This document shows positions 44,855 through 57,112 of a stretch of 64,000 nucleotides of DNA, piece by piece (position 1 is the first letter of the stretch; every line of letters starts with the position of its first letter). Source of the stretch: Parietaria judaica. Its lineage: Eukaryota > Streptophyta > Magnoliopsida > Rosales > Urticaceae. The notes under the pieces are model-generated. The model was not told where the DNA came from. It saw only the letters and a program-made list of their open reading frames with translations, and made no database searches. Made by a program: the position numbers and the translations under genes. The stretch covers positions 22,534,001 through 22,598,000 of the forward strand of contig OX940869.1 in NCBI GenBank assembly GCA_954871525.1, in the 5' to 3' direction.

Positions 44855-45130
44855 CGGTACGAGGAGTCCATGAGAATATCCCGGAAGATCACGGGTGTTT
44901 CCCTCAGCATAGGCGAAGCCCTGCCCAGTTCAGAACGCGCAACACGAAACGTCATCACCTGAGGTACGACCTTATACATAGGGTCATTAAATGCAAACCA
45001 TTATTTACAGTTTATTTATTTCCTATAGACTAGATTATTAATAATGAATTTATGAAAAGTTAAATTAGTAATAATTTATCAGATCTTTATTTTGGTTAAT
45101 ATACGATGTTCAAATCGTTGTACGGGTAAA
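44855..45130 (+). mobile_element. LTR 3'-end fragment
   Basis: Matches the downstream part of the family LTR ('ttcggtacgaggagtcc', 'tatcccggaagatcacggg', 'cagttcagaacgcgca') and is closest to the copy ending at 48838. It ends without the canonical CCAACA and is separated by about 50 bp from the start of that next copy. Confidence 0.7.
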
Positions 45131-45181
45131 ACGACTGAGCAAAGATTTATGGACACAGGTAAAACGATCTTGAATTTATGG

Positions 45182-48100
45182 ACATGTGTCCTTAAACAAG
45201 CTGTCTTTTCCCTAATTGTAAAAGATTTTGACAAAAGTCATTAAATAAAAGATGTTACTTATTATGTTAATCTTATTATAGTTTCTTGTAGAGTAAAATA
45301 GAATGTTTGTTCAATAGTTCATAAAGGATGCAATTATGTTATTATTATCACAACGGAGTCAATGTGAAGAAGAATTATTAATCATAATAAATGAACTTAA
45401 AATGTTTGTGGCCTGATTAACTGGGTGGGAGCCCATTAATCGTAAAAGGTCATTAATGTGACTAAGTGATAAACCTATTCTGGATTAAGTGTATGTGTCA
45501 CACTCACTAGAAGTTCATTAAGTATGAAGCGGCTTCATACTGGACTGGACCTGACTTAAACTCCGGAAGCTGTTATATAAGACCGTCACTGACAACTTGG
45601 AGTTGAGTCACTAGTAGATGATCAAATGGATATTCGATCTAAGTCCTGAGTGACCTCGAGCCTTGACTGTTGACTTGATTGTTCTTTGATTTATCTGTTA
45701 AAGAACATATTTTACCATCGTTCCCAATGTTGCTCTTTTGGGAACATGATAGTCAAAAGATAGGGGTAGTTTGGTCATAGACACGGACATCACACAGCTC
45801 TATTCAGAGTCAAGATGATTCCCTTGATTGTTAGTGGTGAGAAGTGAGAGGTACCCGTGCGCAAATTATGAATCGAAACCATAAGTGGGTTACTCACAAT
45901 TTTACTAACTGAGTTGAGGATAAAAATGCAATGAGAGACAAAATAGTAAAAACCGAGTCATTTCGACATACGGTTTATGATTTAGAGAATTTCCAAGTTT
46001 ACGATAGTTTTCGTAAATATGTGAAATTTAATCACATGTCACAAATTTAAATGGTGGTGTTGCACCACGACATTTAATGTTAGATATTGAGATCACAGGT
46101 TAATAATATAATTTAATTATTTGGATTTAATTATTATTATTCTTATTAATAATTAATTAATAATTAATAGATTTATGTTATTTAAATAAAAATATATATT
46201 TGGTATATATATGAATGTGTTGAAATAATGCGGCCCAAGTAAATGTGTAAGTTGGGCTTACACGAATTTTCTTGGATTTAGACTTTCCAAATATGCGGCA
46301 TATGTACCTATGTTTAGGTATTAATGGAAAAACCTTGAAATTAATTTGGTTCATTAGATCGGTCAAGTTTGATCTTAACCGTTGGATCACGATAATTAAT
46401 TTGGAGCGCTAAATTCGAAAATGACTTGGTGACCAAGCATGGATTTTGAAATTGCTTAATTAATTATATCCATTGGATTAGTTTAAGATTTAATCTTAAC
46501 CATTGGATTGGAAATTAATTAACATGTAAATATGGAATGAAAAATTTAAATTTATTATAAAGGAGGTCGAATTCTAGTGCTTGGTAATCAAGTTTTGAGA
46601 GTTGACTTTATACTAAATCAATATGGTCCATTAGATTGGTTATCGAATTAATTCCAACCATTGGATCAAGGTTATTGATTTCGAATATTCCATATGGGTA
46701 CATACGGAATTCGAATTCTCCTATATAAGGAAGTGATTGGATAATTGATTTATTCATGATTTCCCTGTTTGGTTAAATCCCTATTTAATTAGAACCATTG
46801 GATCTTTGGTGATTCAATCTTGGCCATTGGTTTGAGTAATTAATTATATTTACCTATAATTGAATTCAAAATTCAAGGAAGAAAACTTCCCTGATTGGTT
46901 TTTTCTATGAGCCTATAAATACAAGGCTCATTCTACACATTTCACACCAAGAATTTGAATGCCGTTTTTTCCGAAAAATTGTTTGCCGTTATCGACGAAG
47001 TAATCGTTTACTGATTGATTTATCGATGGAAAACCTATAAAATTATCATTTGCCGTTATCATAACTTATCGATGGATTAAACGGTTATCGATGTATTTAT
47101 CGATGGAAAACCTATAAAAAATAAATAAATTGTAATAGCAATTATTATTGAAAAATTATAAGCTCGAACTTGTAAGTCAAAATGCTCTCTTTAGTTATTT
47201 ACTATTAGATAAAATATGCTTATTTGATAAATTTTGGAAAGAGTCAAATTCATATTTTACTAAAATAAAATATTTTAAAATCAACAATTGTTAATTATAT
47301 AAAATCTGCCCACTTGAAGTTGTATCAAAAAAATTGAAGAACTAGCTCAATTTAACCAATTTCCTAAAACTATGTACTTTTGCCTCAATAGTTGGAAAAC
47401 GTCAAATTACAAAACTAATTATGTCAACCACACAATTTATGTATTATATACAATATTATAAAATTAAATTACACCAAAAAAGTTGATTATTTAGCTCAAT
47501 TAACTAATTTTTGAAACATATGTACTTTTGCTGCAATAATTGGACAATTCGGGAAAACGTCAAATTGCAAAAAATAAATTATGTCAAACTCATAGTTTCC
47601 TAATTATATACATTGTTAAACAATGAAATTACATAAAAAAATATTAAAAATATAGCTAAAGTTCAACAATTTCCGAAAAATAAATACTTTTACCGCAATT
47701 ATATAACAATTCGAACAAACACTAAAATACCCCAAATTAGCAAAAAAAAAAACAAAAATCACACAAACTATTATAATTCATCCATATTCCTTAATAAACC
47801 TAAAAGAATAAAATTCAACAATAACATTTGATACAAAACCTAAAATGTACAATCAAAGTATCATGAAACTCAAACTTGAACTTTCATTCAACCTAATAGC
47901 TTTCTATGTAACTATATGAAATATAGAATAAAATTGTGAAAATTTGACATGATTCATACATATACAACATTTAAACTTCAAAACCCTTAAGTTCCACTAA
48001 AAAAACCCATAAAAATACCTTTAAATTCCAAATTTAAAAGAAATTGGAACTTTTGCCGCGAAAAAGAAAAAACTATACTGGGGTTGACTTATCGTTTTTG

Positions 48101-48838
48101 ACAGAAAAGTAACTAGGTTTTCAAAAAAAATACACTTGAAAACTTTGCTCGATAAGTGACTAGCTTTTCAAATAAAAAAATCGCGATAAGTATAAAACGA
48201 CAACGATTAGAGGAGATAAGTTACCGAGAAGTGGTTTTCAGCGATTAATCGCTCGAAAATCGCGAAATTTTGATCCTTGTTTCACATACCTTCCCCAGAG
48301 CAAGAATTCGATATCTCTCTCTCTCTCTAGAGTCTGCGAATTTCTTACCCTTTGATCTCTCTTTTCTGGTTCGGCATAGTGAGACGTTGTTCTCCGAAAG
48401 CTTTAAAAGAACCATCAGTTAAAGTTTTTGCGACGGAGTCCAGTCGGCGAAGCCTACGGTTTGGTACGATGAGTCCAGGAGAATATCCCGGAAGATCACG
48501 GGAGTTTCCCTCAGCATCGGCGAAGCCCTGCCCAGTTCAGAACGCGCAGCTGAAATCGTCATCACCTGAAGTACGACCTTTTGCATTGGGTCAATTAATG
48601 CAAACCATTATTTACAGTTTATTTATTTCCTATAGACTAAATTATTAATAAAAATTTTTTGAAAAGTTAAATTAGTAATAATTTATTAGATCTTGATTTT
48701 GGTTATTATCCGATGTTCAAATCGTTGTACGGGTAACAAGTTTTTTTTCCGCTTTAAATATTTTTTAAATGTACCAGGATGGCTTGACGGCATAAATCGT
48801 GATAATATTATTGGGAAATGTAAATAACTTCCCAACAC
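45182..48838 (+). mobile_element. LTR copy split by a hAT element
   Basis: Begins TGGACATGTGTCC (the first TGT of the usual TGTTGGACATG is missing) and ends at 'acttcccaaca'. The pentamer ATTTA lies immediately left (45177-45181) and one base beyond the right end, a tentative target duplication. The TATA box is at 46914-46921. Without the hAT insertion it is about 2.3 kb. It abuts the RNase H end of the LINE on the right. Confidence 0.72.
46948..48279. mobile_element. hAT-like non-autonomous transposon, 1.33 kb
   Basis: Termini are CAAGAATTTGAATG (left) and CAAGGATCAAAATT (right, reverse complement), flanked by an 8-bp duplication TTTCACAC/TTTCACAT (46940-46947, 48280-48287), the length expected for hAT elements. 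The LTR sequence is continuous after its removal. Subterminal repeats read 'ttatcgatggaaaacctata' and similar. The interior is AT-rich with recurring 'acttttgccgcaat' phrases and no coding frame. A fragment of the same family lies at 4713. Confidence 0.85.
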
Positions 48839-48840
48839 AT

Positions 48841-50896
48841 TTAACACCCCGACGAATAGCTGAAGCCTTCGCAAGTTAGGGGGGACAGTCCGTGTCTATA
48901 AAAATTGATTCCCGGCGCGAGAACTTGATTTTTGTGATTACGAGCCACAAGACCAATGCGATAGCCCTTCCCATAGCTATCGATTGCTGTGTCAACACAG
49001 ATATCAACACAACTCCTCTGGAGGTTTCCAAGCTGGAGCGGATGTCTTGTTACATAATTTTGGAGTCTTAGTCCTCTGAGCCTCGTTTAACTTTGAGAGC
49101 ACCCTTAACAATGTCTTCTTAAGTACTTGATTTGCTTCCATTTACAACATTATTTCTATTATTCAAAATTTTCCACATAAGGATGGCAAATAAAGCAGAC
49201 TCACCCGGGCTAAGAGAAGTGAGTGCCGAGGAAACGAGACAAAGAGGATCGATTCTTAGTTCGAAGAGGTCCAAAATACCTCGAAATCCAGCAAGTTTCC
49301 AAATTTTACGAATGAATTTACATCCCAAAAAACAATGGCCAACTGTCTCATGATCTAGATGACAAAGAGGACACCCCATGTCCAACTGAATACCACGTCG
49401 GGAAAGGATGTACGAGTTGGCACCACCTTTTTACAAACCCTCCATAGGTGTAATTTTACTTTTGGAGGGGCTGCAATCTTCCAAATCTTGCTCCACTAGG
49501 ATGATCTATTGCTAGAAGAGGACGTAGTTACAAGATCAAATCTCGAAGCAAAACCAATACGATATCCAGTTTTGACAAAATACTCACCGCCCGTTAAAAA
49601 ATTCCACACAATCACATTTTTGTGAATGGTGTCAGCCCGAGGGATGCTAAGAATAGCCTTTGCATCCTCCGAGCTAAAAATTGCTCGAATAAATTTGACA
49701 TCCCACTCTCCTGTACAAGTCTTCAGCTCACAGATCCTCATATTCAGAGGCATCGGAGGGGGATCAATAAGACGGAGAGAGCTAGTCCTAGGAATCCAAT
49801 TTTCGCTCACAATGTGCACATCCTTGCTGTTGCCAACCCGCCAGCGATAACCTGTACCAATGATAGAGCGACCGAAAGGAGACTTCGCCAAACATGGGAG
49901 GCCGACGAACTCAACTGTATAGAGAAGGCATCCCCATTGGGATAATAACGGGCCACGACTTTTCCCACGAGTGAATGAGGTGACCTAATAAGACGCCACA
50001 TATTCTTCACGAGCAAAGCTTGATTGAAGCAACCCATTTCTTTAAAGCCAAGACCACCCTCGCACTTGTTGTGACAAAGATCGATCTATTTCGTCCAGTG
50101 GATCTTCCGGTGGTTGCTTCCGTCTCCCCACAAAAATTTTGCACAAATTTTATGGATATCATTAATGAGACTAATCGGAAGACTAAAACAGCTCATCACA
50201 TATGTCAGAATAGACAGAAGGGCAGCCTTGATGATAACTTCTCTTCCAGCTTACGAGATTTTGGTACCCGTCCAGCTTTTAACATTATTCCACACTCGGT
50301 CTCTGATAAAGGTGAACAATTCCTTCTTACGACGCCTAGCAAAGGCTGGGAGGCCAAGATATCGTTGATGATATTCAGTTTTTGAAACCCCCAGGCAATA
50401 GGCAATCCGTGATCTTCTGGCTTCCGTCATGTTTTTTCGAAAACACACATCATACTTAGTGTTATTTACCATCCGCCCTGACGCCTTTTCATATATTCTC
50501 AGGCAGTCTCTAACGGTTTCAGCTTCATCTTTAGTGGCAAAAAAGAAGATACGGCTGTCATCCACCAAGAATATATAAGAAATCCAAACCCCTTCTCTTC
50601 CAAATCTAAGCCAGTTAAGGGTGTTACACTCCTCCGTGTACCGCAGAAGCCCTGAGAGACCTTCTGAGCAAAAAAGGAACAAAAAAGAGGATAAAGGGTC
50701 CCCTTGATGGAGACCTCTATAAGGAGTAACCCGGCCACGAACCGGCCCATTTATGTTGAATGCAAAGGTAACTGACGTGAAACATCCCATGATCTTGTTG
50801 ACCCACTCATTCGCATATCCAAGACGTATCATCACTTCCCGAAGGAAGGGCCACTCCACTTTATCGTACGCCTTCGCCATATCCAGCTTAAGAGCC
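48841..50896 (-). pseudogene. LINE (L1-type) pol, 3' portion: RT, zf-RVT and RNase H start
   Basis: From 50880 downward: MAKAYDKVEWPFLREVMIRLG, then FNINGPVRGRVTPYRGLHQGDPLS (palm), the YxDD-type motif here altered to FLVDDSRIFFF, and the thumb region ending VWNNVKSWTG. Next come NMWRLIRSPHSLVGKVV, WRVGNSKDVHIVSENWIP, WDVKFIRAIF and VWNFLTGGEYFVKTGYR, then a zinc-binding reverse-transcriptase module (MGCPLCHLDHETVGHCFLGC, near 49370). The C-terminal part starts an RNase H fold (ICVDTAIDSYGKGYRIGLV, near 48950) that is cut off at the LTR end. Stops and frame changes separate these blocks. L1-like elements in plants encode this order. Confidence 0.88.
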
Positions 50897-50901
50897 GCAC
50901 A

Positions 50902-53649
50902 TGTTGGACATATGTGTCCTTAAACAAGATATTTTATCCATTTGTAAAAGATTATGACAAGTCGTTGAATAAAGATGATACTTATTATGATAATCTTATT
51001 ATAGTTTCTGGTGGAGTAAAATAGAATGTTTGATCCTTAGTTTATAAAGGATGCAATTATGAATTATTATCACAACAGAGTCAATGTGAAGAAGAATTAA
51101 TAATCATAATAAATGAACTTAAAATGTCCGTGACCTGATTAACTGGGTGGGAGCCCATTAATCGTATAAGGTCATTAATGTGACTAAGTGACAATCCTAT
51201 TCTGGATTTTGTGTGTGTCACACTCACTAGAAGTGCATTAAGTATGAAGTGTCTTCATACTGGACTGGACCTGACTTAAACTCCGGAAGTCATCATATAA
51301 GGCCGTCACTGATAACTTGGAGTTGAGTCACTAGTAGATGATCAAATGGATATTCGATCTAAGTCCTGAGTGATCTTGAGTCCAAGCTGCTGGCTTGATT
51401 GTTCTTTGATTTAACTGTTAAAGAACACGAAATATTACCGCTGTTCCCAACACTATTATTTTGGGAACATGATAGTCAGCAGTAAGGGTAGCTTGGTCAT
51501 AGACATGGGCATCACACAGCTCTCTTCAGAGTGATGATGATTCCCTTGATTGTCGGTGGTGAGAAGTGAGAGGTACCCGTGCGCAAATTATGAATCAAAA
51601 CCATAAGTGGGTTACTCATAATATTACTGACTGAGTCAAGGATGAAAATGCAATGAGGGGCATAACGGTAGAAACCGCCTGCTCGTGTGTGGATCATCAA
51701 GTGAAAGAACAATAACCCGAATTTGATTGTATCAATGGACACCCTGCTGTTATAAAGGGAATAATATATACCGTATCACTAAAGAGTGCAGCCTCGGGTC
51801 TATAGTGGAATCACTTCGAGGTTTGACGAACAACTAGCAGTTCGTTGGAGCTTAAGTGATACGGGTCCATGGTCCCCAGGATAGCTCCGTAACGGATGAT
51901 ACGTACGTGATTAAAATACATTCTGGATTATGTTTAATCATTTTGCTTGACTTATAAAACTAAAAGGTCTGTGTCAGACATCAGATAGTTTTATCGTTAG
52001 CGTGGCAAAAGTACCATATTTTGGTACACGAAATTAACTGATAAAAGAAAGTTAGAATTTAGATTTTCTATCAGCACCATTTTGTTGGAAATTAAATTCT
52101 AAGCAACTTTTCTTTTTGAACCGAGTCATTTCGACTTACGGTTAGTGATTTATGGATTTTCTAAGTTTATGATCGGTTCGATAAACTTTGAAATTAAATC
52201 ACATGTCACGAATTTAAATGATGGTGTGGCACCATGACATTTTAATGCGTGATATTGAGATCAGGAAATATTAATATAATTTAATTATTTGGATTTAATT
52301 ATTAATATCTTATTAATAATTAATTAATAATTAATAGATTTATATTAATAAATAAAAAATATATATTTATATATATTTATATGTGTAAATTCGAATTAGG
52401 GTTTGATATATGAAACCCTAGCTAAATTCGAATGGTATGATTTGGTCTTTCCAAATTTGCGGCATAAGTACCAAATGTTTTGGTATTTTAGCAAATCCCT
52501 AAAATCAATATTATTCATTGGATCGGTTATGATTTAATATCAACCGTTGGATTAGGATATTGATAAATTTGAAATTAATAACTTGGTGACCAAGTTTCAT
52601 TTTTTGAATTTGGTTAATTAATTATATCCGTTAGATCGGTCTAAGATTTAATCTTTACCGTCGGATTAAAAATTAATTAATTATATATATTTATATATAT
52701 ATATTCGAATTATAGTTTATGGATAAATTCGAAATTGTTTTTAATAAATCTTTTTATATTTGATTTTATCCTAAACTAATTTGATCCATTAGATCGGTTT
52801 AAAGATTTATCTCAACCGTTGGATCTAGATAATGATAATTCGAATTTTATTATAAATATATAGGATAATTCGAATTTTATAAAGATAAGAAGATAAGATT
52901 GGATTTTTGATTTATCCAAATCTTTCTTATTTAATTAAATCCCTAATTAATTATATCCATTGGTTTTAGATGAGATTAGATCTGGACCATTGGATTAAGA
53001 TAATTAATTATATTTAATTAATGAAATTCGAAAATTAGGGAGGAAAATTCTCCAATTCGGTTACGGTTTGAGCTTATAAATAGGAGGCTCATTCTACACA
53101 TTTTTCACACCTTTCCCCAGAGAAAAATTCGAACTCTCCCTCTCCCTCAGGGTCTTCGAATTTTCTCTCTGAACTCTCTTTTCTGGTTCGGCTTAGGAGA
53201 CTATTTCTCCGGAAGCTTAAAAAGAACCATCAGTTAAAATTTTGCGACGGAGTCCTGCCGGCGAAGCCCACGCTTCGGTACGAGGATTCCAGGAGAATAT
53301 CCCGGAAGATCACGGGAGTTTCCCTCAGCACCTGCGGAGCCCTGCCCGATTCAGAACGCGCAGCCGGAAGTCGTCAATAGAGGTACGGCCTTATGCTTTG
53401 GGTTAATAAATGCAACCATTTACTGCTTTCTATTTATTTCTTATTATGACTAGATTATTAATAATGATATATGAATATTAAATTACATAATATTTATCAG
53501 ATCTTGTGAAATGGTTATTATCCGATATCCGGACCGTTGGACGGATAACAAGTTATTCCGCTTTAAATTAATTTTTAAATGTTACCCGGACGGTTTGGAG
53601 GTTCAATTCGTGATAATTTTTCAAGGAATCCGAGACGTGATTCCCAACA
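50902..53649 (+). mobile_element. Solo LTR (2.75 kb) inserted in the LINE
   Basis: Begins TGTTGGACATATGTGTCC, ends GATTCCCAACA, with a perfect target duplication GCACA (50897-50901 and 53650-53654). The flanking DNA is one interrupted LINE coding region. TATA box at 53075-53082. Unlike the outer element's LTRs it lacks the extra primer-site sequence before its end. It contains the undisturbed equivalent of the CACTA target ('aatcgtataaggtcatt', near 51160). Confidence 0.93.
53075..53082 (+). promoter_or_regulatory. LTR TATA box
   Basis: TATAAATA in 'gagcttataaataggaggctc', followed by 'attctacaca', at the same relative place as in the other copies. Confidence 0.65.
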
Positions 53650-53654
53650 GCACA

Positions 53655-54093
53655 ATCCTCGTTTCCAAAACGATCGCGCCGCATCATGTGAATCCCTTCA
53701 AACCCAATCATCACATTATAAAAAATTTGTGGTCCACCCACAAAAGCACTTTTGTTCTTAGAGATTGCCTAACACATTGGCACTTTTAGATGGTCTGTTA
53801 AATACCTCGATACGATCATGTATATACGTTACACATTCTAATCGGGCAGAAATCACTTACCTGTTTCCCTTTTAGGATTTTGGGGATAAGGGTGATGATG
53901 GTACTATTAAAATCCTTAACAGATCTTCCATCATTCAGAATCTCCTGACAAACCTTTGTTATTGTTTTGCCAATAACGTTCAAAAACTTCTAGTAGAAAA
54001 GGGCTAAAAAACAATCTAGGCCAGGTGCCTTAATAGATTTCATCAAAAAGATCACGTCTTTCACATCCGCGGTAGTGAAAGGGCTATATCGAA
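53655..54093 (-). pseudogene. LINE pol, N-terminal RT portion (other side of the solo LTR)
   Basis: From 54093 downward: SPFTTADVKDVIFLMKSIKAPGLDCF, then FNSTIITLIPKILKGKQVSDFCPI and SKNKSAFVGGPQIFYNVMIGFEGIH, the usual opening of a LINE reverse transcriptase. It contains a stop near 53990 and frame changes around 53800. It joins directly to 50896 when the LTR and one GCACA are removed. Nothing recognisable as endonuclease lies beyond 54093, so this LINE was probably 5'-truncated on insertion. Confidence 0.85.
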
Positions 54094-54517
54094 TAATTTT
54101 ATAATATAGTTTTTTTAAATCCTTATTTCATTTTCTAAACATTGATATGACTATTTTCATTTATTTGCCTCATTATTTTTGTTATTACACTTATAGCATG
54201 TACACTACTTTCATGAAAGGCAAAAGAAACGAAAACATGAAAGTATTCTAATTAGAAATTGTTTGTTTTATGCATGAACATACTCATCATATTACTGGGC
54301 ATTATAGTATTGAAATTTTGAAATGGTGCATTCGGAAAAGCAAAATGTAAATACTTTCGTTATCAATGTAAAAAAAAAAAAAAATAGTCGCGAAAGATTC
54401 TCGGTGAGTTATCAAGATCATGCCTTAAATAAAATCATCCATCTTCAAAACACGACAATAATATTATAAATTTGCTGATGAATATTTTTGGAATAGTAAA
54501 TTTTTAATCTATATAGA
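54094..54517. other. Intergenic DNA between LINE and gypsy element
   Basis: AT-rich. No coding frame, repeat or terminus was recognised, apart from an A-rich run near 54370. Confidence 0.4.
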
Positions 54518-56058
54518 TGTTATGTGTATTTTTCGTAACATATAAAAAATTGGGCCCATTTTGGCAAAGTCAAAGCCCATCACCAAAGTCAAAGATCCAA
54601 GGCCGACGAACCAAGACATTGGCGAGGCCCGGAGTCAAAGAGACGAAGAAAGCAAGGCCGACGAGCCGAAAAAGCCGACGAGGCGACGAGGCCGATGAGG
54701 CGACAAGCCGACGAGGCGACAAGGCCGACGGGGCGACAAGGTGACAAGCCAGACAAGCACCCTCGTCATAGCTTGACGAGGGCATAACTTGTAATTATTC
54801 CACACGACGAGGAGATCCGAGACCACGAAGATCCCCGGGAAATACTCCAGATTCCCTCGAACTCAACATACGGACTCGCGGACAACCAGAAGACATCAAA
54901 GAAAAATCAAGAAGCACCCACAACCCCCTCGACAGGGCTAGGGGCCGCGGCAACCCCCCTGTAGCAGGAGAGGAAATTCGCATGCCCCTGGAGGTTCAAT
55001 TTCAGGGAATTGGTTTTCCTATAAATAGGAGCCTTCCCCCCTTCATTTCCAAACTCACTCATAGCTTTCTCCAGAGCCTCTCTCTCTAAAAATTCATCCA
55101 CTCCTATGGGAGGAAGGACTTGAATAAGAGCTGAGATCGTTCTAGAAGAAGAGTCTCAGCCTCGACAAGAGAAGTTGTTCGACGAGTCAACGAAGGAGTC
55201 TCTCGCAAGGTGGTTAAGCTTGTCAACACACGCGAGGTCGACGACCAAGGAGCATCCCTTGTCAGGTGAGGCGCCCTCGCCAACCTCAACCAGATCAACA
55301 AAGGAGCATCCCTTGTCAGGTGACGCGCCCTTGCCAACCTCGAAAAGGTCGACAAGGAGCACACCTCGTCGGGATAAGGCCCCTCATCACAACAAGCTCG
55401 CCTACACCAACGGAGTCGACGAAGAACACTTCACGCCGGTAATACCCAGCCACCAATCCAAGGGTCACCCCCGCGCTGCCAACATCGGCACTTCCGACGA
55501 GTCAAACCACATCGTCATTCACCCGCTGTTTATCACTAACCCCGAACTACATGGGACCTGATTCTCTTAAACTGAGATACGTAGGCAGCCTCGCCCAACC
55601 ATAAGAGACGGGGCACGGGCCCAATCTACCCTTTTTTGCAGGTCCTCCTACGCCGTAGGAGCTCGCAAAGGAAGGAGAATCATGAAGAATCATCAAGACA
55701 GCTCGGAGCTTCATCCAGACCGGAGTTTTCCTAGACAAAGATATCGACAAGACAAGGACTCTGCTCAGACAAGGAGCTTCGCCAAGATAAGGACCCCGCC
55801 CGGACTTCGCCACCTAGTGGGAAGTCCGACGAGGAGCTTTTCTGTGATACGGACTTCGCCCCCACGAGAGAAGTTCGCCGAGGATCGCCAAGGACATCCC
55901 GGAGACTCATCCAAGACGACGGATTCACCTCCAGCTTTGACGATCATTAGTTAACCCGCGTTGACTGAGCATTCAATTATCCACGTGTTCAGCGGGTCAA
56001 TCTCGGGACCCAAACCTTGGATCCGACCCTAAGTTAAAGTCATTTTTATGCATTAACA
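54518..56058 (+). mobile_element. 5' LTR of a Ty3/gypsy retrotransposon
   Basis: Bounded by TGTTATGTG and CATTAACA (1,541 bp), immediately followed by a primer site. U3 contains a run of 'gccgacgaggcgacaa'-like units (54650-54750). A TATA box (55020-55027) precedes 'ggagccttcccccc'. Downstream a ~63-bp segment is duplicated ('aaggagcatcccttgtcagg' near 55246 and 55299). The matching 3' LTR is not in the window, so a target duplication cannot be checked. GC-rich open frames inside it on both strands look non-coding. Confidence 0.82.
55020..55027 (+). promoter_or_regulatory. gypsy LTR TATA box
   Basis: TATAAATA in 'ttttcctataaataggagcc', a typical plant LTR core promoter. Confidence 0.7.
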
Positions 56059-56059
56059 G

Positions 56060-56080
56060 TTTGGCGCTAGAAGGTGGGGT
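56060..56080 (+). other. gypsy primer-binding site
   Basis: 'tttggcgctagaaggtgggg' starts within two bases of the LTR end. Sequences of the form TTTGGCGC...GGGG are the usual primer sites of Tat/Athila-type plant gypsy elements. The exact primer tRNA is not assigned. Confidence 0.7.
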
Positions 56081-57100
56081 AGCCCGAGAACATGCCTCGA
56101 GACCCTTCCAGCATTTATCAGAAGAACTCAGAGCACGACGATCGCCATTCGACATGACGAGCCATGCAAGTGTTTCGCAACGCGCGGCGCTGCAACCGAC
56201 GACCAACATCGCGCTACACATGAGGGCCCAAACCCTCATAAGGCGGACTCAGCCGCTTCGCCAAGTTTCACCAGCTCAGATCGGGAATGAAGACGGTGTC
56301 AACAACGTTTCACAAAGGTCAGTCGACGCTCATGACAAGGAAGGCACAGGAGATAGCTACGGCAATGGAGATCGCCAGAACCACCCCGACCCTCGTCAGG
56401 CTCGCCGGCAATTTCGTCAAGACAAAGACCCAGAAGATGCCGAAGGTCGCCCGGACCTCCCCGACCCTCGTCAGGCTCGCCCGGGGGGTCGCTGGGAGAT
56501 TTGCCAGGCCGAAGATCCCGAATACGTTGAAAGCTGCCGGAACTGCCCGGACCCTCTCCAGGCTTGCCCGGGGGGTCGTTAGGAGGTTCGCTAGGCTGAA
56601 GATCTTGAAGACGCCGAAAAATCGCCGTAAGTACCTGGACCCTCGCCAGGCTCGCTCGGGGGGCCGTCAGGAGGTTCGCCAGGCCGAAGAACCCGAAGAT
56701 GTTGAATACCGCCAGAACTGCCCGGACCCTCGCCAGGCTCGCCCGGGGGGTCGTCAAGAGGTTCGCCAGGCCGAAGATCCCGAAGACGTTGAAGATCTCC
56801 AGAACTGCCTAGACCCTCGCTAGACACACCCAGGGGGTCGTCAGGATGTTTGCCAGGCCGAAGATCCCGAAGACGTTGAAGACCGCTGGAACTGCCCGGA
56901 CCCTCGCCAGGCTCGCCCGGGGGATCGTCAGGAGGTTCGCCAGGCCGATAACTTTAACGACACAGAGCACCGACGGAACACCCCGGATCCTCGCCAGGCT
57001 CACCTGGAGGGTCGCTAAGGGAACCGTGGTGACGAAGACCGCAACCTTGCAGAGGCATACTAGGATCGCCCGAGGGGTCTCCCGGGGGTCGCCAACTCTC
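56061..57100 (+). pseudogene. gypsy gag leader with ~30-residue tandem repeats
   Basis: The frame after the primer site reads GGVAREHASRPFQHLSEELRARR, then about eight copies of a ~90-bp unit (56380-57010). In translation each unit approximates DPRQARPGGRQEVRQAEDPE then DVE..QNCP. The repeat frame changes from one reading frame to another near 56585 through stops and an indel, so the copy is broken. Spacing between 'gaccctcg(c/t)cagg' repeats is mostly 84-90 bp. Unit length close to 30 codons suggests selection for the protein in the active ancestor. No known domain. Confidence 0.65.
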
Positions 57101-57112
57101 ACCCGACAGAAG

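Noticed and set aside
44773..45033. 86-codon plus-strand frame across an LTR fragment
   Set aside because: It spans a rearrangement junction into LTR sequence and has no known domain.
54570..55954. Many short frames inside the gypsy LTR
   Set aside because: They overlap each other on both strands within U3/R/U5 and reflect GC-rich tandem repeats.
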